Source: Globobulimina sp. (lineage: Eukaryota; Foraminifera; Rotaliida). From it: 5,549 nucleotides of DNA. The stretch covers positions 1 through 5,549 of the forward strand of contig PIVH01000517.1 in NCBI GenBank assembly GCA_003354225.1, in the 5' to 3' direction. A model generated the notes under the pieces. That model saw nothing but the letters and a program-made list of their open reading frames with translations, did not search any database and was not told the DNA's origin. This document shows positions 1 through 5,436 of this stretch, piece after piece (the stretch's first letter is position 1; the number at the start of each line of letters is the position of its first letter). A program made the position numbers and the translations under genes.

Positions 1-112
1 TACGTTATGTTGTTGTTTTTTTATATATTAACGTTTTTTTAGAAAAATGTTTGTTATTAAATTTATTATAATTGTCTTTTCAAATATAGTTTGGAACACG
101 TTCGGTGTGTAA

Positions 113-190
113 AGCCCTTACAAGTTCTATGCAAATTTCACGAAAAGTAGAATTATCACGAAAAGTACTTTTCGTGAATATCCAAGGGCT
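113..190. repeat. Dyad-rich block with three copies of a 12-base half site
   Basis: The half site TCACGAAAAGTA occurs twice directly (138-149 and 156-167) and once inverted (166-177). Copies two and three overlap to make a perfect 22-bp palindrome at 156-177, centred on AGTACT. Copy one can instead pair with copy three (137-149 with 166-178, 13 bp), so two hairpins compete for the same arm. An outer pair AGCCCTT (113-119) and AAGGGCT (184-190) brackets the block. It lies 130-210 bases upstream of the ATG at 323. It could be a binding site for a dimeric regulator or the remnant of a very small foldback element. The repeats are seen directly; the role is inference. Confidence 0.6.
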
Positions 191-257
191 AGAATTTCAG
201 AAAGTTTACGTAGCAAAAACAGATGAAAAACAAACCACCAGATTCTAAGAAAACATC

Positions 258-268
258 AAGGAGGTTGA
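258..268 (+). promoter_or_regulatory. Shared upstream 11-base motif, copy 1
   Basis: AAGGAGGTTGA lies 54 bases before the ATG at 323. The identical 11-mer stands on the minus strand at 2824-2834, 49 bases before the ATG of the minus-strand gene, in the same orientation relative to its gene. Here it sits inside the small inverted repeat ATCAA-GGAGG-TTGAT (255-269 region). A core-promoter, transcription-start or 5'UTR element is possible. Chance cannot be excluded from two copies. Confidence 0.35.
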
Positions 269-322
269 TTTCGTAGTATTTTGAAAAGATGTTTTGATAT
301 TATTTTAAAAAATTGTTAGAAC

Positions 323-1675
323 ATGGCAAATCTGCGCTCGTTCTTCATAATATTTACACTGATATTGTCTAATTTATGCCATGTGCATAGTCAAACGACT
401 ATACCACCAACAAAAACGCCTACAACCGAACCAACGTCAGATCCGACATTAGAACCAACTTTAAATCCATTATTTGTTCTAATTCCATCAACTATCCACC
501 CGTCCGCTATTAAGCCATCACCGTCACATTCTGCATTTATCCAAGAAAACTATGTATGGCTTATCATCAGCGCATCAGCATTAATTTGTATATGTTTAAT
601 CGTAGTGGTGTTTGTAATACACAACAAGGCCCATTCCATACTAAATTCTGAATTAAAAAGAACCAATGCAGCCATCAACAATGAACAAGAAGAGCAGCAG
701 CCTATTAATACAACGACAACCAATCAAGCAATACACAATCATAATTACAACAATATATACGGCATTTATCAGCAACAATTTGACATGCAACAAATGCAAC
801 GGCTTCGGCACACAGCAATGCAGCAACAATATCAACACCATACAAACTTCCAAACCCCGCAATCCATCGCAGCCTATCAAGCCTTAGAGTTTTGTCCACC
901 CATCAACCACGATGGCAATACATGGAAGAGTTTAAGTCATCTAAATCCACAGCAACGTATGCTTCAACTGATGCAGCAACAACAATATATACAACAAATG
1001 GCAAACCAGGCTGCTGTGGCCATGGCATATTTCCTTCAACAACAACAGCAAATGCATGCCAATGCCAATCCGCATCATCAACACAATAATAATAATAATC
1101 AAGCTATGCGTAAACAGAACGTTGCTGCGTTGGCTTATATTGATGACAATATGACAGAAGCAGCACATGAACAGAATAATAGTTGCAATGATTTGGTGTC
1201 GGTGGATTCAATGCAGTTACATGTACAACACAAGAAACAGCGATTGGATACAATGGATACTGCGGCATTGACGTCTGATGATTTGCCGCCTTCGGTGGAA
1301 CCAAATAATGAGATTATGTTTGCCATTGCAAATGAACCAGAGAGTAATATGGATATTGGCGGAGATAAAATATTTTATCAATTGCAAGATACAGAAACAG
1401 CTGCAGTGGATGGTGACGATCATAATGAGTCAAATGAGGAACGTGTGGGTCATATGCAATTGCACATAAATGATGGGGGGAATAAAGAGTTAATAATGGT
1501 TCCACCGCCCAATCCGATGGAAATACAAAATTTAAATGTTCCACAAGCAAATAGTAATATGGCTAAAGTTGGGAGTTTGTCGTCAGAAATACCGGATTTA
1601 CCGTTTGGTAGTAACAGTGAAGCAACATACAATGCGTTTGAATATAATGAAGAATATGAACCGTATCATCAATGA
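323..1675 (+). CDS. Single-pass membrane protein with Pro-Thr stalk and Gln/Asn-rich cytoplasmic tail
   Basis: This is a 450-residue protein of unknown function with a clear architecture. Residues 1-23 form a signal peptide (hydrophobic core FFIIFTLIL, likely cleavage after HS/Q). Residues 24-50 hold PT-type repeats (TTEPT, SDPT, LEPT), probably an O-glycosylated stalk, followed by a further Pro/Ser-rich spacer. Residues 77-100 are one strong membrane span (from YVWLIISAS to VFVIH), followed by HNK, so the long C-terminal part should be cytoplasmic. Residues 120-262 are rich in Gln, Asn, His and Met, with Q4-Q5 runs and an N5 run, and look prion-like. Residues 265-450 are acidic and low in recognisable motifs, ending YNEEYEPYHQ. 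An in-frame TAG at 317-319 supports the start. The small ectodomain has no folded domain, so it is more likely a sensor, adhesion stub or adaptor than an enzyme. No homolog is claimed. The coding call is secure because of length and coherent topology. Confidence 0.88.
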   Translation: MANLRSFFIIFTLILSNLCHVHSQTTIPPTKTPTTEPTSDPTLEPTLNPLFVLIPSTIHPSAIKPSPSHSAFIQENYVWLIISASALICICLIVVVFVIHNKAHSILNSELKRTNAAINNEQEEQQPINTTTTNQAIHNHNYNNIYGIYQQQFDMQQMQRLRHTAMQQQYQHHTNFQTPQSIAAYQALEFCPPINHDGNTWKSLSHLNPQQRMLQLMQQQQYIQQMANQAAVAMAYFLQQQQQMHANANPHHQHNNNNNQAMRKQNVAALAYIDDNMTEAAHEQNNSCNDLVSVDSMQLHVQHKKQRLDTMDTAALTSDDLPPSVEPNNEIMFAIANEPESNMDIGGDKIFYQLQDTETAAVDGDDHNESNEERVGHMQLHINDGGNKELIMVPPPNPMEIQNLNVPQANSNMAKVGSLSSEIPDLPFGSNSEATYNAFEYNEEYEPYHQ

Positions 1676-1802
1676 TATGCGACAGTGTAGAAATTGTACA
1701 AAATGGTTAAATTCAATATTCCATCCTTTGGTTTTTTGTTTGCATATTGTGTGAAGACGAGTTTTTGGTTTGTGTTTTTGAATTCCTGCGTAGGGCAATT
1801 TG

Positions 1803-1808
1803 AATAAA
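1803..1808 (+). terminator. Polyadenylation signal of the membrane-protein gene
   Basis: A canonical AATAAA stands 127 bases after the TGA of the upstream plus-strand gene. It forms the left half of a near-palindrome whose right half is the signal for the opposing gene. The use of AATAAA in this organism is inferred from position. Confidence 0.55.
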
Positions 1809-1818
1809 ACATGGCATG

Positions 1819-1824
1819 TTTATT
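1819..1824 (-). terminator. Polyadenylation signal of the minus-strand gene
   Basis: TTTATT on the plus strand reads AATAAA on the minus strand, 98 bases beyond the stop of the minus-strand gene at 1923. It is only ten bases from the plus-strand signal, so the two transcripts should overlap tail to tail by a few tens of bases. Confidence 0.55.
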
Positions 1825-1922
1825 TTTGAATATATACAAACAATTAGCACATTGCATGTGGTTTCACTAGTTTTTTAAAGAAGGCATTATCTAATTTTTA
1901 AAGTTTTTAAACTTAATTAAGT

Positions 1923-2774
1923 TCAGTTGGACTTGGACCTAGGAATGTCAACACATTCAACACCGGAAACAATCCAACCATCATCACATGCAAACTTATA
2001 TCCCTCTGAAGCGACCCATGTTGCTCTCCACACCGCATCTACTCTTTTTTGAATATATTCATCTTTATCTTTATCATTCAATGTTAATTGATAATAATAT
2101 GTAACATAATACTCGGTATTTATTGACATATCCACATAATTTGGTGCATTATCAAAATCTTTTAGATATGCCATTATTTTGCCAAAATAATTATATTTTT
2201 CATCCAACATTAATTGTTTCATAGTATCAAACTGATCCAACAGTTCTGATGCAATGCATGTTTTAATTCCATCCGTATCATTTTGTTGTAAACATTGTAA
2301 CAGAAATACCATTCCCTGATGAGCTCCACACATAAATTCCTCATATCTCAGTGGATCATTTGGTGCCGCCAATAAAATATTAAACCAACCAAATTTCCGC
2401 GTTGCAATTGCTTGGAAATACGCATCTTGTTCAACATTATTAGAATCTATATCCAGTTCAAAAGAATTGCATGTTTTGATTTCGTCCCACCGCAGAATCC
2501 ATTTGTTTTGGTTCGAATTCGTATTCATTGGAAATAAGTTCTTAAAAAAGGATGATAGGCCTGCAGCTAGGTAGGATTCCTCGTATTCGTCTTTTGATTT
2601 TCCTGCTTTGTCATTTTGTTCATTTCCATTTTGTTGAGTTCCATGTGGGGAACAAAAAGATTTTTTCAAAATACAATTACAATCAATACGTAGTCGCAAT
2701 GCACTTAATGAAGCAATGTTACAGTGGTCTGCGACATGGTTCTTTTGAAGTCGTTGGCAAATTTTCATTTTCAT
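1923..2774 (-). CDS. Uncharacterised protein, possible Tim44/mL45-like (NTF2-fold) mitochondrial protein
   Basis: This is a 283-residue ORF with ATG at 2774 directly preceded by an in-frame TAA, so the start is well set; a second Met is at residue 3. Residues 1-40 are basic (K, R, H) with Ser and Ala and could be a mitochondrial leader, although Asp16 and Asp31 are atypical. Residues 44-66 are a hydrophilic, charged linker. Residues 115-275 look like one alpha+beta domain: a helix around YEEFMCGAHQGMVFLLQCL, the segment CIASELLDQFDTMKQ, strands near YVDMSINTEYYVTYYYQL, and a closing strand pair VWRATWVASE and GWIVSGVECVDI. This order resembles the Tim44-like C-terminal domain found in the import protein Tim44 and ribosomal protein mL45, which bind the inner membrane. 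The resemblance is by pattern only; another NTF2-fold protein is possible. It is convergent with the membrane-protein gene. The CDS is likely real; the family is tentative. Confidence 0.75.
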   Translation of the reverse strand: MKMKICQRLQKNHVADHCNIASLSALRLRIDCNCILKKSFCSPHGTQQNGNEQNDKAGKSKDEYEESYLAAGLSSFFKNLFPMNTNSNQNKWILRWDEIKTCNSFELDIDSNNVEQDAYFQAIATRKFGWFNILLAAPNDPLRYEEFMCGAHQGMVFLLQCLQQNDTDGIKTCIASELLDQFDTMKQLMLDEKYNYFGKIMAYLKDFDNAPNYVDMSINTEYYVTYYYQLTLNDKDKDEYIQKRVDAVWRATWVASEGYKFACDDGWIVSGVECVDIPRSKSN

Positions 2775-2942
2775 TTAGTAGTAGTGTGAGAGGTAAAATT
2801 CAATTTAAGTACAGTTGAACAACTCAACCTCCTTCGTTTGAGCCTTCCATCCATCACTCTCTCATTCCCTATTTAACGCAACCAATTTAAATCAAATATG
2901 CCATTGTTTATATTATTATTAGTGTTATTATTAATATGCCAT
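2775..2942. other. 5' flank of the minus-strand gene
   Basis: No coding sequence is seen. It holds the second copy of the shared 11-base motif (2824-2834) and a direct repeat ATATGCCAT at 2896-2904 and 2934-2942. The latter copy abuts the left end of the MITE-like element. Between the copies is a TTATTA-rich tract. Confidence 0.5.
2824..2834 (-). promoter_or_regulatory. Shared upstream 11-base motif, copy 2
   Basis: On the minus strand this reads AAGGAGGTTGA, identical to positions 258-268. It lies 49 bases upstream of the ATG at 2774, against 54 bases for copy 1. The flanking bases differ (GAGTTG here, GATTTC there), so the identity is local and not part of a longer duplication. No copy was found upstream of the kelch-like or expansin-like genes. 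Confidence 0.35.
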
Positions 2943-3089
2943 AAGAGCATCCGGTCTTCAGCGTCAGATTTTTATTGGAGTAAGGTGTAAGCAAACCGTT
3001 TCTGGTGACTGATAAAGGTAAAAATAATATAGGTTTGCCTTCGTTTCTCAGAAACAATAAAAATCTGACGCTGAAAACCTGATGCTCTT
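2943..3089. mobile_element. MITE-like foldback element with 35-bp inverted ends
   Basis: The left arm 2943-2977 (starts AAGAGCATC, ends TTTTTATTG) is the inverse of the right arm 3055-3089 with two mismatches in 35. The 77-base interior has a second nested pair, GCAAACC (2991-2997) and GGTTTGC (3032-3038), and a small hairpin GTTTC-TCA-GAAAC at 3043-3055. There is no ORF of note. A CAT triplet stands on both sides (2940-2942 and 3090-3092), which could be a 3-bp target duplication, but it is too short to prove insertion. Each arm carries an AATAAA reading out of or into the element (3056-3061 on plus, 2971-2976 on minus). A non-autonomous DNA transposon is the best fit; a structured RNA hairpin is the alternative. 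Confidence 0.6.
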
Positions 3090-3195
3090 CATCACATTTT
3101 TTTGTTTTATATAAGGTTTTGTGTTTTTTGTTTCTTTTATCGTTATGCAGTATGCATTTGTTATTTTATTTCTTGTTGCTTAGTGAATAGTGAGG
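3090..3195. other. T-rich spacer without genes
   Basis: This is a strongly T-rich stretch on the plus strand (runs of T6-T7 between 3096 and 3140) with no ORF. It separates the MITE-like element from the tandem duplication. I see no signal in it that can be assigned. Confidence 0.5.
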
Positions 3196-3233
3196 CACTT
3201 CAGGAAAACTAGCTCACTTCAGGAAAACTTGCA
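3196..3233 (+). repeat. 19-bp tandem duplication, two copies
   Basis: CACTTCAGGAAAACT occurs at 3196-3210 and again at 3215-3229, giving a 19-base period. The full units match at 17 of 19 positions. It lies just before the ankyrin-like fragment and may be a small slippage duplication or part of its old 5' region. Confidence 0.7.
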
Positions 3234-3252
3234 GTATTTTAGATGTACCGAT

Positions 3253-3450
3253 ATGTATGTGAGAGCTGCAAAATATGGATCTCTACCGGAAGTAAACAAC
3301 ATACTGGCAAACAATGATATTTATACATATTATTATGACATCATCATGCAATCGAAGATCGATGTACAAATACTGCTTCTTTATATCATTGATAAACTTA
3401 TGGGTATAATATTTCCATATATAAACTTGTATATGTTGATCGTAATGTGA
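3253..3450 (+). pseudogene. Ankyrin-repeat-like fragment, truncated
   Basis: Reading from the ATG at 3253, the product begins MYVRAAKYGSLPEVNNILAN. This fits the ankyrin pattern of an AA-x-x-G helix turn followed by xEVxxLL. The match fades after about 25 residues, and the rest is Ile/Tyr-rich sequence ending in TGA at 3448-3450. The frame is open upstream only to a GTG region without ATG. Much of it (3266-3400) forms the left arm of a large inverted duplication. A single partial repeat cannot fold as an ankyrin domain, so this is most likely a relic of an ankyrin gene. A short exon of an unseen gene is the alternative. Confidence 0.4.
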
Positions 3451-3571
3451 AAGCAGAACTTTATGAATGATATAAAGAACAGTATTTATACATATTCGAT
3501 TGTATGATGATGTCATAATAATATGTATATAAATATGTTGTTTACTTTCAGTAGATATCCATATTTTGCAG
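3266..3571. repeat. Large imperfect inverted duplication of the ankyrin-like fragment
   Basis: The segment 3266-3400 reappears inverted at about 3458-3571. Shared blocks include CTGCAAAATATGGAT, AGTAAACAACATA, ATACATATTATTATGACATC (20 bases) and TTCTTTATATCATT. Relative to the right arm, the left arm has about 16 extra bases (3310 region, encoding the LANND part) and a few extra near 3357. The 57-base spacer holds its own near-palindrome around CATATATAAACTTGTATATG. The right copy, read on the minus strand, still gives AKYGYLLKVNNI before a TGA, so both arms descend from coding DNA. A read-through transcript would form a hairpin of more than 100 bp. Confidence 0.75.
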
Positions 3572-3697
3572 TTTCTTCTTTTGACTCGGTATACAATAAA
3601 AATCAATCAAGCGTTTCTCAGATAATTGAATCAAATTTATACAACTTATCGACCATATGGGGGGGGGTTATCTTTTGGTTAAATCAATATATCGTAC
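3572..3697. other. Spacer before the kelch-like gene
   Basis: This holds AATAAA at 3595-3600 and a run of nine G at 3659-3667, striking in such AT-rich DNA and a likely site of slippage or sequencing error. A plus-strand frame is open through 3523-3714 but overlaps the inverted repeat and shows no family resemblance. The kelch-like frame itself has a TAA at 3680-3682. Confidence 0.45.
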
Positions 3698-4102
3698 ATG
3701 AACATGACCAGTAACCCATCTTGGGTTTTGCTTGAAAAATGCACCATTAAATCCAAGAAATTGTACTCATTGAATAATACTGAATTGATTGGCAATGTGT
3801 GGGGTTCAGACACAGAAATCAATGGTCTCTACAAATGGGATATATTGCGAAATGAATGGATGTTAATTTATAAATATACTGCACAGCAAATGATTGCATT
3901 TAGTTATTCTTTATCAATCCATAAAGAAACACAAAAAATATGGTTATGCACTACAGTCTACATGGTTGATGTGGTAATTATTGATTTTTCAAATGACTTA
4001 ATTAGAGTTATTGCATCATTTTATTCCACAGAAATGATTCATTTAATCAATTTAAATGGTTATCATCATTGGCAAATCAATATTGACCAATTATATAACT
4101 GA
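3698..4102 (+). CDS. Short kelch-like beta-propeller protein, probably truncated
   Basis: This is a 134-residue ORF with ATG at 3698 (second Met two codons on) and an in-frame TAA at 3680-3682. Its pattern repeats in the way of divergent protist kelch proteins: SWVLLEKCTI as the first strand, INGLYKWDILRNEWMLIYKY (residues 41-60) as a blade core with the typical Y-x-W-x(6)-W spacing, SLSIHKETQKIWL then VVIIDFSNDLIRVI as the next blade, and IHLINLNGYHHWQI at the end. The Gly-Gly doublets of classical kelch repeats are missing. Two to three blades are too few for a closed propeller, which normally needs five to seven, so it is a truncated family member, an assembling half propeller, or a decaying copy. 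No AATAAA follows before the next gene, 110 bases on. It could bind protein partners, but no function is claimed. Confidence 0.5.
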   Translation: MNMTSNPSWVLLEKCTIKSKKLYSLNNTELIGNVWGSDTEINGLYKWDILRNEWMLIYKYTAQQMIAFSYSLSIHKETQKIWLCTTVYMVDVVIIDFSNDLIRVIASFYSTEMIHLINLNGYHHWQINIDQLYN

Positions 4103-4212
4103 GTTTGTGCATAAGCCATAAGCTTATTCCTTGTTCACAATCAGTGCATATACCCAAATATGGATGTCATTTTTTTGTATTACGGTGCAAAGCTGTCTAT
4201 CTCCGATTATTA
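4103..4212. other. Short spacer and 5' flank of the expansin-like gene
   Basis: The expansin frame is open back to a TAA at 4096-4098 but has no ATG before 4213, so this part is probably untranslated leader or promoter. It includes a 10-bp palindrome ATAAGCTTAT near 4118-4127, of a kind expected by chance. Confidence 0.45.
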
Positions 4213-5436
4213 ATGCGTGAATTGCCGGTGAAATACATAACAAATTCCGTTCTAGTACAGCTGCTCATCATGTCACATTTATTCTTTTTTACCATGTTAA
4301 CTGTAATACATTCCCAATCCGACACAGATTGTGGTGGATGGTGTGATAATATCGATGAAAGTAGCTCATGTTCCGGATGCGAAGGTACATCACATTGCCA
4401 TCCAATACCAAATTCAGAATGTGAGCGTGGTAATTGGACCAAATCATATGACACACAACTTGGTACCTGGTATCCATCGCGTTCTACGCATTACGGCGGC
4501 ACCAGTGGCGGTGCGTGTGGTTATGGCAATACACCAAATTGTTATACCGGCGGCAGTGCGTGCATTGGAGTACCAGCAGATATTTTAAACTCCCCTTTTG
4601 CAGGATTTTACGCAGCACCACAAGGCGACTATTATGCACAAAATATAATCAATCCCAACGGTGATTATTATCTTTCCTGCGGCAGTTGTTTCGAAGTGTA
4701 TTGTGCTGATCCTTTATGCAACGGTTATAATAAATCATTGGTCTTAAATCTCTGCGATGCCTGTCCTTGTCATCCAAATCCCAAATGGTGTTGCAGCAAA
4801 TATTCGCATTGTAACGAGATTGGACCAGATAACGTAGCGGGACAAGCGCATTGCGCTGCATCTGACAATGGCCTATGGAGTGATTATTCGTTACATTTGG
4901 ATTTATCAGATCAAGCTATGGGAATGTTATGGAGCGGTGTACGCAATAATATTGGCCCAGGGGTACTGAACACATTTATGCGTCGCGTCTCCTGTCCTGC
5001 CATTGGCAATGCATATATTATAATCAATGAAGGATCGGATTATAATGCGGAGTGTTATACGGTGTATCCAGATCCTGCTAAACCTTGTTTTTATTATTTG
5101 GAGGTGAATCCGTATAATGTACGTGGTTATGGTGGCATTTTGGACGTGTCTGTGTATGCGGGGACTTTAACTAATGGAGAATTGGTATATTCGAATTTTA
5201 GTTTATTGCGGAATCCAAATTATCCACCGGACAAAACTCAGGAACAATATGGGACATGGGTTAATCAACAAAATCAAGCGATATTTATGCCGTTGCAATT
5301 TATTATTACGGATATTGGTGGGAGGGTAATAAAATCAGCGGTTATCAATGATTTTGCAAGTGGTGTGCCTGAATATTATGATGTTGGATCAAATTTTCCC
5401 AATCCATCTGATTTACCCGTTTGGAAAGCCACATAA
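4213..5436 (+). CDS. Secreted expansin-like protein with Cys-rich N-terminal module
   Basis: This is 407 residues from the first ATG (4213); an ATG at 4270 would give a shorter but still usable signal peptide. Numbering from 4213, residues 1-34 form the signal sequence (core LFFFTMLTVIHS/Q). Residues 38-75 are a module with six Cys not usual in expansins. Residues about 83-265 form the expansin domain 1, a six-stranded double-psi beta barrel related to GH45: GGACGYGN at 99-106, SCGSCFEVYC at 155-164, NLCDACPC with Asp182, and HLDL with Asp230 in place of the plant HFD motif. MRRVSCP follows at 256-262, as in plant expansins. Residues about 275-404 match domain 2 (CBM63-like): YYLEVNPYNVRGYGGILDVSV, then FIITDIGGRVIKSAVI. 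The mature chain has 23 Cys. Domain 1 carries long insertions compared with plant proteins. Expansins loosen cellulose-hemicellulose contacts without hydrolysis, outside the cell. In a protist it may act on its own wall or cyst, or on food or host walls. The family call is strong; the role is inferred. Confidence 0.9.
   Translation: MRELPVKYITNSVLVQLLIMSHLFFFTMLTVIHSQSDTDCGGWCDNIDESSSCSGCEGTSHCHPIPNSECERGNWTKSYDTQLGTWYPSRSTHYGGTSGGACGYGNTPNCYTGGSACIGVPADILNSPFAGFYAAPQGDYYAQNIINPNGDYYLSCGSCFEVYCADPLCNGYNKSLVLNLCDACPCHPNPKWCCSKYSHCNEIGPDNVAGQAHCAASDNGLWSDYSLHLDLSDQAMGMLWSGVRNNIGPGVLNTFMRRVSCPAIGNAYIIINEGSDYNAECYTVYPDPAKPCFYYLEVNPYNVRGYGGILDVSVYAGTLTNGELVYSNFSLLRNPNYPPDKTQEQYGTWVNQQNQAIFMPLQFIITDIGGRVIKSAVINDFASGVPEYYDVGSNFPNPSDLPVWKAT

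Larger units (their letters stand above)
1..322. other. 5' flanking region of the first gene, no ORF of note
   Basis: This AT-rich stretch has no convincing coding sequence on either strand. It ends with an in-frame TAG (317-319) just before the ATG at 323, which fixes the start of the following gene unless an upstream exon exists. It contains a dyad-rich block at 113-190 and an 11-base motif at 258-268, both annotated separately. I see no clear TATA box. The rest is homopolymeric A and T tracts. Confidence 0.6.

Noticed and set aside
258-268. AAGGAGG as a bacterial ribosome binding site
   Set aside because: It lies more than 50 bases from the ATG in both copies, far beyond the working distance, and the genes are eukaryotic in type.
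653-1168. Several open frames of 60-85 codons on both strands inside the Gln-rich coding region
   Set aside because: CAA/CAG/AAT-rich DNA lacks stops in other frames. These products have no coherent features and overlap a secure gene.
3292-3551. Possible intron: GTAAAC at 3292 and TTTCAG ending at 3551, both inside the inverted repeat arms, as in introner elements
   Set aside because: Joining after the GAA codon at 3289-3291 puts TAG directly in frame at 3552, and the next AG (3571) leads to a stop after about 17 codons. The splice-like ends are complementary by virtue of the palindrome.
3283-3606. Minus-strand open frame of 107 codons
   Set aside because: It runs straight through both arms and the spacer of the inverted duplication, is Ile/Tyr-rich and out of frame with the ankyrin-like pattern. 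It is a by-product of the palindrome.
3042-3622. Shared 11-mer CGTTTCTCAGA in the MITE-like element (3042-3052) and at 3612-3622
   Set aside because: The flanks do not match and the second site has no inverted-end structure. It is probably chance or an old fragment too short to support.
4105-4212. Extension of the expansin-like protein to a TTG at 4105
   Set aside because: There is no ATG in this stretch, and a signal peptide begins naturally at 4213 or 4270. A TTG start is unlikely in a eukaryote.
4331-4861. Overlapping frames on both strands within the expansin-like gene
   Set aside because: They are shadows of a strongly conserved coding frame with recognisable expansin motifs.
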